Source: Streptomyces violascens (lineage in GTDB: Bacteria; Actinomycetota; Actinomycetes; Streptomycetales; Streptomycetaceae). Taken from it: a stretch of 64,000 bases of DNA. Positions 1 through 6,824 of this stretch are shown here, piece after piece (positions within the stretch are counted from its first letter, which is position 1; each line of letters starts with the position of its first letter). The notes under the pieces are model-generated. The model was not told the DNA's origin and searched no databases. It saw nothing but the letters and a program-made list of their open reading frames with translations. Location of the stretch: positions 62,001 through 126,000 of the forward strand of contig NZ_BMUA01000009.1 in assembly GCF_014649955.1 (NCBI RefSeq), read 5' to 3'. Both the position numbers and the translations under genes were made by a program.

Positions 1-2
1 TG

Positions 3-305
3 ATCTCGCTCCCCGAGGCCATCTCGTTCCCGATCCTGCTGGTGTGCTCCGTGCTCAAGCGCACCACCTCGTTCGACGGGGTCATGGTCATGGGCATGGT
101 CCACGGCATCCTGTTCACGCTGTACGTGCTCTTCTGGCTGGACGCCTGGAACCGCACCAAGTGGTCGGTGAAGACCGGCGCGCTCTACTTCGTGCTCGCC
201 GTGCTGCCCTTCGGCGGCTTCTTCGCCGAGCGCAAGATCCGCCGCGAGCTGGACGACGCGGTGATCGCGACCCGGGCCCGCAAGGAAGGCGTGGTCAACG
301 CATGA
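3..305 (+). CDS. DUF3817 membrane protein, 5' end missing
   Basis: The reading frame is open from the first bases of the window, so the true start lies upstream; an internal GTG at 42 is not a convincing start because the conserved part begins before it. The fragment reads as a small integral membrane protein with a conserved V-M-G-M-V-H-G segment, two hydrophobic stretches and a charged C-terminus after an F-F-A-E-R-K motif. This is the DUF3817 pattern, and the complete gene at 6402 has the same motifs (A-H-G-W, F-F-V-E-R-K). No enzymatic role is known to me. The stop overlaps the next start (ATGA), so the two genes are translationally coupled. Confidence 0.8.
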   Translation: MSLPEAISFPILLVCSVLKRTTSFDGVMVMGMVHGILFTLYVLFWLDAWNRTKWSVKTGALYFVLAVLPFGGFFAERKIRRELDDAVIATRARKEGVVNA

Positions 306-595
306 TCGTCGCCTTCTCGGTCAGCCCGCTCGGCGTCGGCGAGGACGTGGGGGAGTACGTGGCCGACGCGGTGCGCGTGGTCCGCGAGTCCGGCCTGCCC
401 AACCGTACGGACGCGATGTTCACCAGCATCGAGGGCGAGTGGGACGAGGTCATGGACGTCGTCAAGCGTGCCGTCGCCGCCGTCGAGGCCCGATCGAACC
501 GGGTCTCGCTCGTGCTCAAGGCGGACATCCGTCCCGGCGTCACGGACGGCCTGACGTCCAAGGTCGAGACGGTGGAGCGCCACCTGTCCGAGTAA
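302..595 (+). CDS. MTH1187-family thiamine-binding-like protein
   Basis: A 97-residue cytoplasmic protein starting at the ATG that overlaps the DUF3817 stop. It opens with M-I-V-A-F-S-V-S-P-L-G and contains V-V-x-E-S-G-L-P-N, typical of the MTH1187/YkoF-like family. These are small ferredoxin-like-fold proteins, some of which bind thiamine or its pyrimidine. The C-terminal K-A-D-I-R-P-G segment is also typical. Ligand binding is inferred from the family only. No thiamine biosynthesis genes are nearby; coupling to a DUF3817 gene is the only context. Confidence 0.8.
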   Translation: MIVAFSVSPLGVGEDVGEYVADAVRVVRESGLPNRTDAMFTSIEGEWDEVMDVVKRAVAAVEARSNRVSLVLKADIRPGVTDGLTSKVETVERHLSE

Positions 596-794
596 CCGCC
601 TCTTCGGCGACGAGCCCCCGGCCACCACGGCCGGGGGCTCTCGCGCATCCCGGGCCGCACCTACCGTGCGCGAAGGCCGTTCAATCCAGGACCGCTCACT
701 CGGAGTACTCCAGTCGACACGCCGGGCATTCTCCACTTTTGTGGGGATATCAACCCAGTTCGAAACCCTGCTCGACGATCAGCTGGAGGGCACC

Positions 795-2561
795 GTGCGC
801 CCGGAGGGCTACGACTACGACACCCACAGCCGACTGGCCGGACCGCTCACGGAGCCGGGCGCCAAGCCCTACCGGGTGCAATACCGCAGCCTGCTCTCCC
901 GGGAGCCGCACCGTATACGCGCCGTCCTGCTGATGACCCTGGCGCCGATATTCACCGGCCTGCTGCTCGTCTACCTCGTCTGGCCCACCCACTGGGTCGA
1001 GCGCGAGGGCGGCGACCGCTGGCTCGTGACCCTCGACATCGCGATGCTCGTCTCGATCGGCCTGATCGAGATCTTCATGGTCACCAACGTCGCCTCCGTC
1101 GCCCACGCCACGATGGTCGCCCGCGACCCCGTCCCCGTCACCGCCGAATACGGCACCCGCGTCGCCTTCCTCACCACGTACGTGCCCGGCAAGGAACCCA
1201 TATCCATGGTGCGTAACACCCTGGAGGCGGCCGTCCGGCTCACGCACACCGGCCCGCTCGACATCTGGCTCCTGGACGAGGGCGACGACGAACAGGCCAG
1301 GGCCCTGTGCGCCGAACTGGGGGTGCGCCACTTCTCCCGCAAGGGCGTCCCCGAGTGGAACCGCAAGAAGGGCGCCCACAAGGCCCGTACCAAGCACGGC
1401 AACTACAACGCGTGGATCGCGATGCACGGTCGCGGCTACGACTTCTTCGCCTCCGTCGACACCGACCACGCCCCGCTCCCCAACTTCCTGGAGCGGATGA
1501 TGGGTTACTTCCGCGACCCCGACGTCGCCTTCGTCGTCGGACCGCAGGTGTACGGGAACTACACCTCACCGGTCACCAAGGCCGCCGAATCCCAGCAGTT
1601 CCTCTTCCACGCACTGATCCAGCGGGCCGGCAACCGCTACCGGGCGCCCATGTTCGTCGGCACCAACAACGTCGTACGGATCGCGGCCCTGCGGCAGATC
1701 GGCGGCCTGTACGACTCGATCACCGAGGACATGGCCACCGGCTTCGAACTGCACCGGCACAAGAACCCGAGGACCGGCCGCCACTGGTGCTCCGTGTACA
1801 CCCCGGACGTGCTGGCCGTCGGCGAGGGCCCGGCCTCCTGGACCGACTTCTTCACCCAGCAGATGCGCTGGTCGCGCGGCACCTACGAGACGCTGTTCAA
1901 GCAGTACTGGAAGGCGCCCTTCAGCATGCCGCCCGGCCGGCTGCTCTCGTACACCCTGATGCTGGTCTACTACCCGATGACGGCCGTCAACTGGCTTCTG
2001 GGCATCGTCAGTTGCGTGCTCTTCCTGTGGTTCGGGGCGTCCGGCACCCAGGTCACCGCCTCGGTCTGGCTGATGCTCTACAGCGACGCGGCGGCCCTCC
2101 AGATCGGGCTCTACCTCTGGAACCGGCGGCACAACGTCTCGCCCCACGAACCCGAGGGCTCGGGCGGGCTCGCCGGGATGGGCATGTCCGCGCTCTCGGC
2201 GCCCATCTACCTCAAGTCGCTCGGTTCGGCCGTCCTGCGCACCCGCGGCCGGTTCGTCGTCACCCCCAAGGGCGGCCAGGCCAGCCCCGACCGGCTGTGG
2301 ACCTTCCGCATCCACCTGTTCTGGGCGGCCGTCCTCGCCTGCTCACTGATCGCCTCCGCGCACTACCACCACACCCATGCCGCCATGCGCACCTGGGCGC
2401 TGCTCGCCCTGTGCATCGCGCTGGCCCCGGCGACGATCTGGGTCTGGACGATGCGGCGCGAGCGCGCGGCGGCCCGCAGCGCGGCCGAGGTCGCCACCCG
2501 GCAGAAGAAGGCCACGAGCGAGGGGGAACCCGCCGTGGTCACGACGACCGGGGGGAACTGA
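795..2561 (+). CDS. cslA: CslA-like family 2 glycosyltransferase (cellulose synthase-like)
   Basis: A membrane beta-glycan synthase of about 588 residues. Visible GT2 motifs are D-E-G-D-D near residue 161, a D-T-D metal site near 222-224, T-E-D near 310 and the product-binding Q-Q-M-R-W near 355. Two N-terminal and several C-terminal membrane helices surround the catalytic domain. I chose the GTG at 795 because GGAGGG precedes it and GC-rich third positions begin there; a GTG at 666 is also in frame, but 666-794 is less GC-biased and lacks a ribosome binding site. The glxA start follows the stop after three bases. In S. coelicolor the CslA-GlxA pair makes a beta-glucan at hyphal tips, supporting apical growth and attachment; the same role is inferred here. 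Sequence details differ from the S. coelicolor CslA I recall, so this may be a paralogue. Confidence 0.88.
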   Translation: MRPEGYDYDTHSRLAGPLTEPGAKPYRVQYRSLLSREPHRIRAVLLMTLAPIFTGLLLVYLVWPTHWVEREGGDRWLVTLDIAMLVSIGLIEIFMVTNVASVAHATMVARDPVPVTAEYGTRVAFLTTYVPGKEPISMVRNTLEAAVRLTHTGPLDIWLLDEGDDEQARALCAELGVRHFSRKGVPEWNRKKGAHKARTKHGNYNAWIAMHGRGYDFFASVDTDHAPLPNFLERMMGYFRDPDVAFVVGPQVYGNYTSPVTKAAESQQFLFHALIQRAGNRYRAPMFVGTNNVVRIAALRQIGGLYDSITEDMATGFELHRHKNPRTGRHWCSVYTPDVLAVGEGPASWTDFFTQQMRWSRGTYETLFKQYWKAPFSMPPGRLLSYTLMLVYYPMTAVNWLLGIVSCVLFLWFGASGTQVTASVWLMLYSDAAALQIGLYLWNRRHNVSPHEPEGSGGLAGMGMSALSAPIYLKSLGSAVLRTRGRFVVTPKGGQASPDRLWTFRIHLFWAAVLACSLIASAHYHHTHAAMRTWALLALCIALAPATIWVWTMRRERAAARSAAEVATRQKKATSEGEPAVVTTTGGN

Positions 2562-2564
2562 GCC

Positions 2565-4520
2565 ATGGCCCACCGGTCCTCGAAGCGGACGAAGAAGACG
2601 CTGCTCGGCGGGGGCGCCATCGTGCTCCTCGCCGGTCTCAACGCCCCTGCCGCGCTCTCCTTCGCCACCGAGCAGTACCACGCGTGGGAGATCGCCCAGC
2701 CCGATTACATGGCGCGGTACGGCGCCTGGCACGGCGTCGACATCCCCAAGGAGTACCGCACCAACGCCATCCACGCGGCGCTGCTGCACACCGGCAAGGT
2801 GCTGATCATCGCGGGGTCGGGCAACAAGCAGGACCACTTCGACGCGGGCACCTTCGACACCGTGCTCTGGAACCCGAAGGACAATTCCTTCAAGAAGATC
2901 CCCACCCCCGAGGACTTCTTCTGCGGCGGCCACGCCCAACTCCCCGACGGCAAGCTCCTGGTGGCCGGCGGAACCGCCCGCTACGAGCTCCTGGACGGCG
3001 AGGTCAAGCGGGCCGGCGGCGGCATGCGGGTCAAGAACGAAAGCCCGGACAAGGCCGTCACCGTCAAGAAGGGCACCAAGTTCCGCTCCCCGTCGGGAGT
3101 CGAGTACCTGTCGAAGTTCACCGTCACGGTGCCGCGCGCCAAGCGCGAGGTCGAGCTCTCGTACTACGACACCGGGCAGGCGAAGCCCCAGAAGACCAAG
3201 ACCACCGCCGGCGAGGCGAGGGTCTTCGTCGAGGCCGTGGCCGAGGGCCCCCAGTCGGTCTCCACCGACCGGGCGCAGTACGAGATCGAGGGCCTGTCCG
3301 GCAAGGACGCCGACAACGTGTACGGGCTCGCCGAGAAGATCACCCTGGACAAGCAGGACTTCCAGGGGATCAGGGCGGCGTACGAATTCGACCCCAAGGC
3401 CGAGAAGTACATCCCGGTCGCCCCGATGAAGGAGGCCCGCTGGTACCCGACGCTCACCACGCTCCAGGACGGCCGGGTGCTCGCCGTCTCCGGGCTCGAC
3501 GACGTGGGCGCCATCCTCGCTGGCGACAACGAGATCTACGACCCGAAGACCAAGCAGTGGTCCAAGGGCCCCTTCCGCTACTTCCCGACCTACCCCTCGC
3601 TGTTCCTGACCAAGAGCGGCAAGCTCTTCTACTCGGGCGCCAACGCCGGGTACGGGCCCGCCGACAAGGGCCGCGAGCCGGGCCTGTGGGACGTCGAGAA
3701 GAACACCTTCACCAAGATCGGCGGCCTGAACGCCGGCGACCAGCTGGAGACGGCCAGTTCACTCCTGCTGCCCCCCGCGCAGGACCAGCGCTTCATGCTG
3801 CTCGGCGGCGGCGGGGTCGGCGAGTCCAAGAAGGCGACGCCGCGCACCGCCGTGGTGGACCTCAAGCAGCAGAACCCCCTCTTCAAGTCCGGGCCCGAAC
3901 TCCCGCAGGGCACCCGCTACCTGAACAGCGTGATCATGCCAGACGACTCGGTGTTCACCACCGGCGGCTCCTCGGACTACCGCGGCCGGGGCGGCTCCAA
4001 CATCTTCAGGGCCCAGTTCTACGACCCCAGGGCGAACGTCTTCCGGGAGGCGGCCGACCCCGTCATCGGCCGCAACTACCACTCCGAGGCGCTGCTGCTG
4101 CCCGACGGCCGGGTCGCCACCTTCGGCTCCGACTCGCTCTTCGGCGACAAGGACAACACCAAGCTCGGCAAGTTCGAGCAGCGCATGGAGGTCTACACCC
4201 CGCCCTACCTCTACCGCGACAAGAACAAGCGCCCCGCCCTCGGTGACGGCCCCGAGGCCGCGGCGGGCGACGGCCGGGCGACCTTCAGGACGGACCACCC
4301 CGAGCGCGTGGCCAAGGCCCGGCTGATGCGGCCGAGCGCGGTCACCCACACCACGGACGTGGAGCAGCGCTCGATCGAACTGGGCCTGACCAAGGACAGG
4401 ACCTCGGTCACGATCACCGTCCCGAAGGACCGTGCGCTGGTCCCGCCCGGCTGGTACATGGTCTTCGTGACCGACCAGGAGGGCACGCCGTCCGAGGCGA
4501 AGTGGCTCCGGGTGGACTGA
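2565..4520 (+). CDS. glxA: GlxA-like copper radical oxidase (galactose oxidase fold)
   Basis: A 651-residue cell-envelope oxidase with an N-terminal hydrophobic anchor or signal (residues 12-33), kelch-like beta-propeller repeats ending in x-x-V-x-G-G, and a DUF1929-type C-terminal domain. The full mononuclear copper site can be placed: Cys120 (F-F-C-G-G) to crosslink to Tyr294 (R-W-Y-P-T), axial Tyr505 with His506 (R-N-Y-H-S), and His595 (V-T-H-T). An insertion at about residues 145-265 interrupts the propeller. Copper radical oxidases turn primary alcohols into aldehydes and make H2O2. GlxA works with CslA in Streptomyces tip glycan deposition. It lies three bases after cslA, clearly one operon, and converges on the GH6 gene 22 bases away. 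Confidence 0.93.
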   Translation: MAHRSSKRTKKTLLGGGAIVLLAGLNAPAALSFATEQYHAWEIAQPDYMARYGAWHGVDIPKEYRTNAIHAALLHTGKVLIIAGSGNKQDHFDAGTFDTVLWNPKDNSFKKIPTPEDFFCGGHAQLPDGKLLVAGGTARYELLDGEVKRAGGGMRVKNESPDKAVTVKKGTKFRSPSGVEYLSKFTVTVPRAKREVELSYYDTGQAKPQKTKTTAGEARVFVEAVAEGPQSVSTDRAQYEIEGLSGKDADNVYGLAEKITLDKQDFQGIRAAYEFDPKAEKYIPVAPMKEARWYPTLTTLQDGRVLAVSGLDDVGAILAGDNEIYDPKTKQWSKGPFRYFPTYPSLFLTKSGKLFYSGANAGYGPADKGREPGLWDVEKNTFTKIGGLNAGDQLETASSLLLPPAQDQRFMLLGGGGVGESKKATPRTAVVDLKQQNPLFKSGPELPQGTRYLNSVIMPDDSVFTTGGSSDYRGRGGSNIFRAQFYDPRANVFREAADPVIGRNYHSEALLLPDGRVATFGSDSLFGDKDNTKLGKFEQRMEVYTPPYLYRDKNKRPALGDGPEAAAGDGRATFRTDHPERVAKARLMRPSAVTHTTDVEQRSIELGLTKDRTSVTITVPKDRALVPPGWYMVFVTDQEGTPSEAKWLRVD

Positions 4521-4542
4521 GAGCCCCATACCTGACGTGCCG

Positions 4543-5568
4543 TCAGAATCGGGCGCGTTTGGCGAGCCCGAGGGCGTACTCCGGCCACCAGGTCCCGGCG
4601 GACGGGCCGCCACGGCAGGGCCCGTCCGAGTCGCCCGGCCGCTTGATCCACAGGAACGCGTCGACGAGCCGATCCCCGGTGCTGACCGACGGCGGGGTTC
4701 CCAGTGACCGGCCCGGGGGATTGCACCAGGCCTGGTCGCGGTCGCCGGGCAGGGGCCCCACGCCGTTGCGGCTGGTGTCCATGACGAAGTGCTTGCCGCC
4801 CAGCGCCTGGGACACCTTCACCCCGTACGCCCGTACCGTCGCGTCGGTCTGGAAGTTGGAGACGTTCAGCGCGAACCCGTCGGCCTTGTCGATGCCGGCC
4901 CGCCGCAGCGGCTCGATGAGGGTGTAGGGATCCGGGATCCACGCGGGATTCCCGGCATCGAGATAGACCTTGGTGTTGGGCAGCCTCTTCAGATGCTCGA
5001 CGGCCTCGTTGAGAAGCTGATACCGCTCGGCGTGATGGTCGGGCGTCGTACACCCGTCGACCATGTGGGCGACCGCGTCCGGCTCCAGGACGACGACCGC
5101 CGGGGCGTCGCCGATGGCCTCGGCGAACATCCCGTACCAGGCGCGATACCCGTCGACCCCGTTCGCCCCGCCCGCCGAGTACTTGCCGCAGTCGCGGTGC
5201 GGAATGTTGTACGCCACGAACAGTGCCGTCCGCTTCTCCTTGGCCGCGCCCTCGACGGCCTTGCGGATGCCGGGCTTCGGGTTGTCCCCCGAGGGCCAGG
5301 TGGCCACCGGCCGCTCCGCGATCCGCCGGAGCACCTGGGCGTCGGAGGTGCGCCCCTGCGCCTGCCAGATCTTCATCTGCCGGGCCGCGTCGCTCTCCGG
5401 GTCCACCCAGAAGGGAGAGCCCGGCGCGGGCGCGGGGGCGGCCTCGGCCTCGGCGCGGGCCTGGGGCGCGGGAGCCTCGGCGCCGTCGCCGGAGGAGCAG
5501 CCGACGCCGGCGGTGAGCAGGACCGCGGTGAGGAGGATTCTGTACGGGAGAGCTCTGTACCGGGACAT
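4543..5568 (-). CDS. cslZ: GH6 family endoglucanase, lipoprotein
   Basis: A 341-residue predicted lipoprotein. The signal peptide ends in G-V-G-C with lipidated Cys24, followed by an Ala/Pro/Glu-rich linker to about residue 50 and a GH6 catalytic domain. GH6 signature 1 covers residues 118-134 and contains N-I-P-H-R-D-C with Asp126; the second acidic residue is Asp164 in L-E-P-D. Cysteine pairs 127/173 and 282/318 are likely disulfides. GH6 enzymes cut beta-1,4-glucan with inversion. Next to cslA-glxA it probably trims or releases the glycan made by CslA, as proposed for CslZ in S. coelicolor. The ATG at 5568 follows an AGAGGGG sequence; upstream starts would spoil the signal peptide. Confidence 0.9.
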   Translation of the reverse strand: MSRYRALPYRILLTAVLLTAGVGCSSGDGAEAPAPQARAEAEAAPAPAPGSPFWVDPESDAARQMKIWQAQGRTSDAQVLRRIAERPVATWPSGDNPKPGIRKAVEGAAKEKRTALFVAYNIPHRDCGKYSAGGANGVDGYRAWYGMFAEAIGDAPAVVVLEPDAVAHMVDGCTTPDHHAERYQLLNEAVEHLKRLPNTKVYLDAGNPAWIPDPYTLIEPLRRAGIDKADGFALNVSNFQTDATVRAYGVKVSQALGGKHFVMDTSRNGVGPLPGDRDQAWCNPPGRSLGTPPSVSTGDRLVDAFLWIKRPGDSDGPCRGGPSAGTWWPEYALGLAKRARF

Positions 5569-5624
5569 CAGGCCCCTCTGGGGGTGGCAAGGGTCTGGGC
5601 GGGACGGTCTGCGCGGCTGCACAA

Positions 5625-5652
5625 TCCGTATGATCTACACGTAACCGGACAA
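5625..5652 (-). promoter_or_regulatory. Candidate promoter of the GH6 gene
   Basis: Read on the minus strand, TTGTCC (5652-5647) and TACGGA (5630-5625) are separated by 16 bases, a reasonable housekeeping -35/-10 pair about 60 bases before the GH6 start. Recognised by eye only. Confidence 0.35.
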
Positions 5653-5759
5653 TAGTGACATGGCGGACACTGCGCGTGGGGGACCGCCATGCCGGGCGGC
5701 CCGGTACCGAACTTCGAGACGGGGCTGACCGGCATGTGACCAGTGGGTAAGGTCGACGG

Positions 5760-6266
5760 GTGCCCAAGCCGCTCAGCCTTCCCTTCGATCCCATCGCCCG
5801 AGCCGACGAACTCTGGCAGCAGCGCTGGGGACCCGTGCCCTCGATGGGGGCGATCACCTCGATCATGCGGGCGCACCAGATCCTGCTCGCGGAGGTCGAC
5901 GCGGTGGTGAAGCCCTACGGGCTGACCTTCGCGCGGTACGAGGCGCTGGTGCTGCTGACCTTCTCCAAGCAGGGGGAGCTGCCGATGTCGAAAATCGGCG
6001 AGCGCCTGATGGTCCACCCGACCTCGGTCACCAACACGGTGGACCGCCTCGTGAAGTCGGGCCTCGTGGACAAGCGCCCCAACCCGAACGACGGCCGGGG
6101 AACGCTTGCGTCGATCACGGACAAGGGCCGCGAGGTGGTGGAACAGGCCACGCGCGACCTGATGGCGATGGAGTTCGGCCTCGGCGTCTACGACGCGGAG
6201 GAGTGCGGGGAGATCTTCGCGATGCTGCGCCCCCTGCGGGTGGCGGCCAACGACTTCGAGGAGTAG
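5760..6266 (+). CDS. MarR-family transcriptional regulator
   Basis: A 168-residue winged-helix regulator starting at GTG 5760. The middle has the MarR core: a dimerisation helix with R-A-H-Q-I-L, then the recognition region M-V-H-P-T-S-V-T-N-T-V-D-R-L, then the wing with D-G-R-G and I-T-D-K-G-R. MarR proteins usually repress nearby genes and respond to aromatic acids, CoA thioesters or oxidants. It lies between the polysaccharide locus and the DUF3817-icmA stretch, all on the plus strand, so a role at the icmA operator is possible. That target is inference only. Confidence 0.92.
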   Translation: MPKPLSLPFDPIARADELWQQRWGPVPSMGAITSIMRAHQILLAEVDAVVKPYGLTFARYEALVLLTFSKQGELPMSKIGERLMVHPTSVTNTVDRLVKSGLVDKRPNPNDGRGTLASITDKGREVVEQATRDLMAMEFGLGVYDAEECGEIFAMLRPLRVAANDFEE

Positions 6267-6327
6267 CCCGCGCCCTGGACGCCGGCCGGGCTGGGTGTGT
6301 CCATGCTGACCGGCGTCGGTCCTGTTG

Positions 6328-6348
6328 GGGGTCTGGGGCGGAGTCCCG
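6328..6348. repeat. Streptomyces-type G-rich extragenic repeat
   Basis: The core GGGTCTGGGGCGGAG in the intergenic space before the second DUF3817 gene recurs at 8538-8553, in the icmA/kinase convergent gap. A related GGGGCGGAGCCCC follows the stop at 45653. The motif is familiar from many Streptomyces intergenic regions. Function unknown. Confidence 0.5.
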
Positions 6349-6401
6349 GGGTGTGGGACCCGGGGGAAGATCGCCCCGTGTGTCCGGTTACGCTCGACCG
6401 C

Positions 6402-6740
6402 ATGAAAAAGAGCGTGCTGACCCGCTACCGAGTGATGGCGTACGTCACCGGCGTGCTACTGGTCCTGCTGACCCTCGGTGTGATCGCCAAGTACATCCTC
6501 GACATGAACGGCGCCGCGGACTTCACGAAGGTCGTCGGCATCGCCCACGGCTGGCTGTACGTGATCTACCTCGTCTTCGCCTTCGATCTGGGCTCCAAGG
6601 CGAAGTGGCCGGTCGGCAAGCAGCTGTGGGTGCTGATCGCCGGCACGATCCCCACCGCCGCCTTCTTCGTCGAGCGCAAGGTCTCCAAGGAGTTGGAGTC
6701 CAAGGTCGCGGACGGCGTCCCCGCGGGCGCCCGCGCCTGA
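6402..6740 (+). CDS. DUF3817 membrane protein
   Basis: A 112-residue integral membrane protein with about three hydrophobic helices and a charged tail after F-F-V-E-R-K. The start M-K-K-S-V-L at 6402 was chosen because the upstream in-frame part (from 6297) is a GC-rich extragenic repeat and reads as low-complexity non-coding sequence. Its H-G-W-L-Y segment matches the H-G-I-L-F segment of the truncated gene at the window start, so the window holds two DUF3817 paralogues about 6 kb apart. Function unknown. Confidence 0.85.
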   Translation: MKKSVLTRYRVMAYVTGVLLVLLTLGVIAKYILDMNGAADFTKVVGIAHGWLYVIYLVFAFDLGSKAKWPVGKQLWVLIAGTIPTAAFFVERKVSKELESKVADGVPAGARA

Positions 6741-6788
6741 CGGCAGAGTCCGGTCCCGCCGCGTGAGCAACTGCGCGGCGGTCGGCCA

Positions 6789-6818
6789 TCGACATTTACT
6801 AGGACGTCCAAGTAAATT
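6789..6818 (+). promoter_or_regulatory. icmA promoter with embedded 24-bp palindrome; predicted leaderless
   Basis: TCGACA (6789-6794) and TAAATT (6813-6818) lie 18 bases apart and would start transcription at or next to the icmA ATG at 6825, with no Shine-Dalgarno sequence between. A near-perfect palindrome occupies 6794-6817: arms ATTTACT and AGTAAAT around a GGACGTCC centre, with one mismatched pair. It fills the spacer and overlaps the -10, where a repressor would block RNA polymerase. The MarR protein at 5760 is one candidate; a fatty-acid or branched-chain catabolism regulator is another. Confidence 0.65.
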
Positions 6819-6824
6819 TGAGTC

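Noticed and set aside
1307..4246. A 979-codon plus-strand frame overlapping the CslA and GlxA genes
   Set aside because: Out-of-frame reading of two genes with full motif sets; low-complexity Arg/Pro/Gly product.
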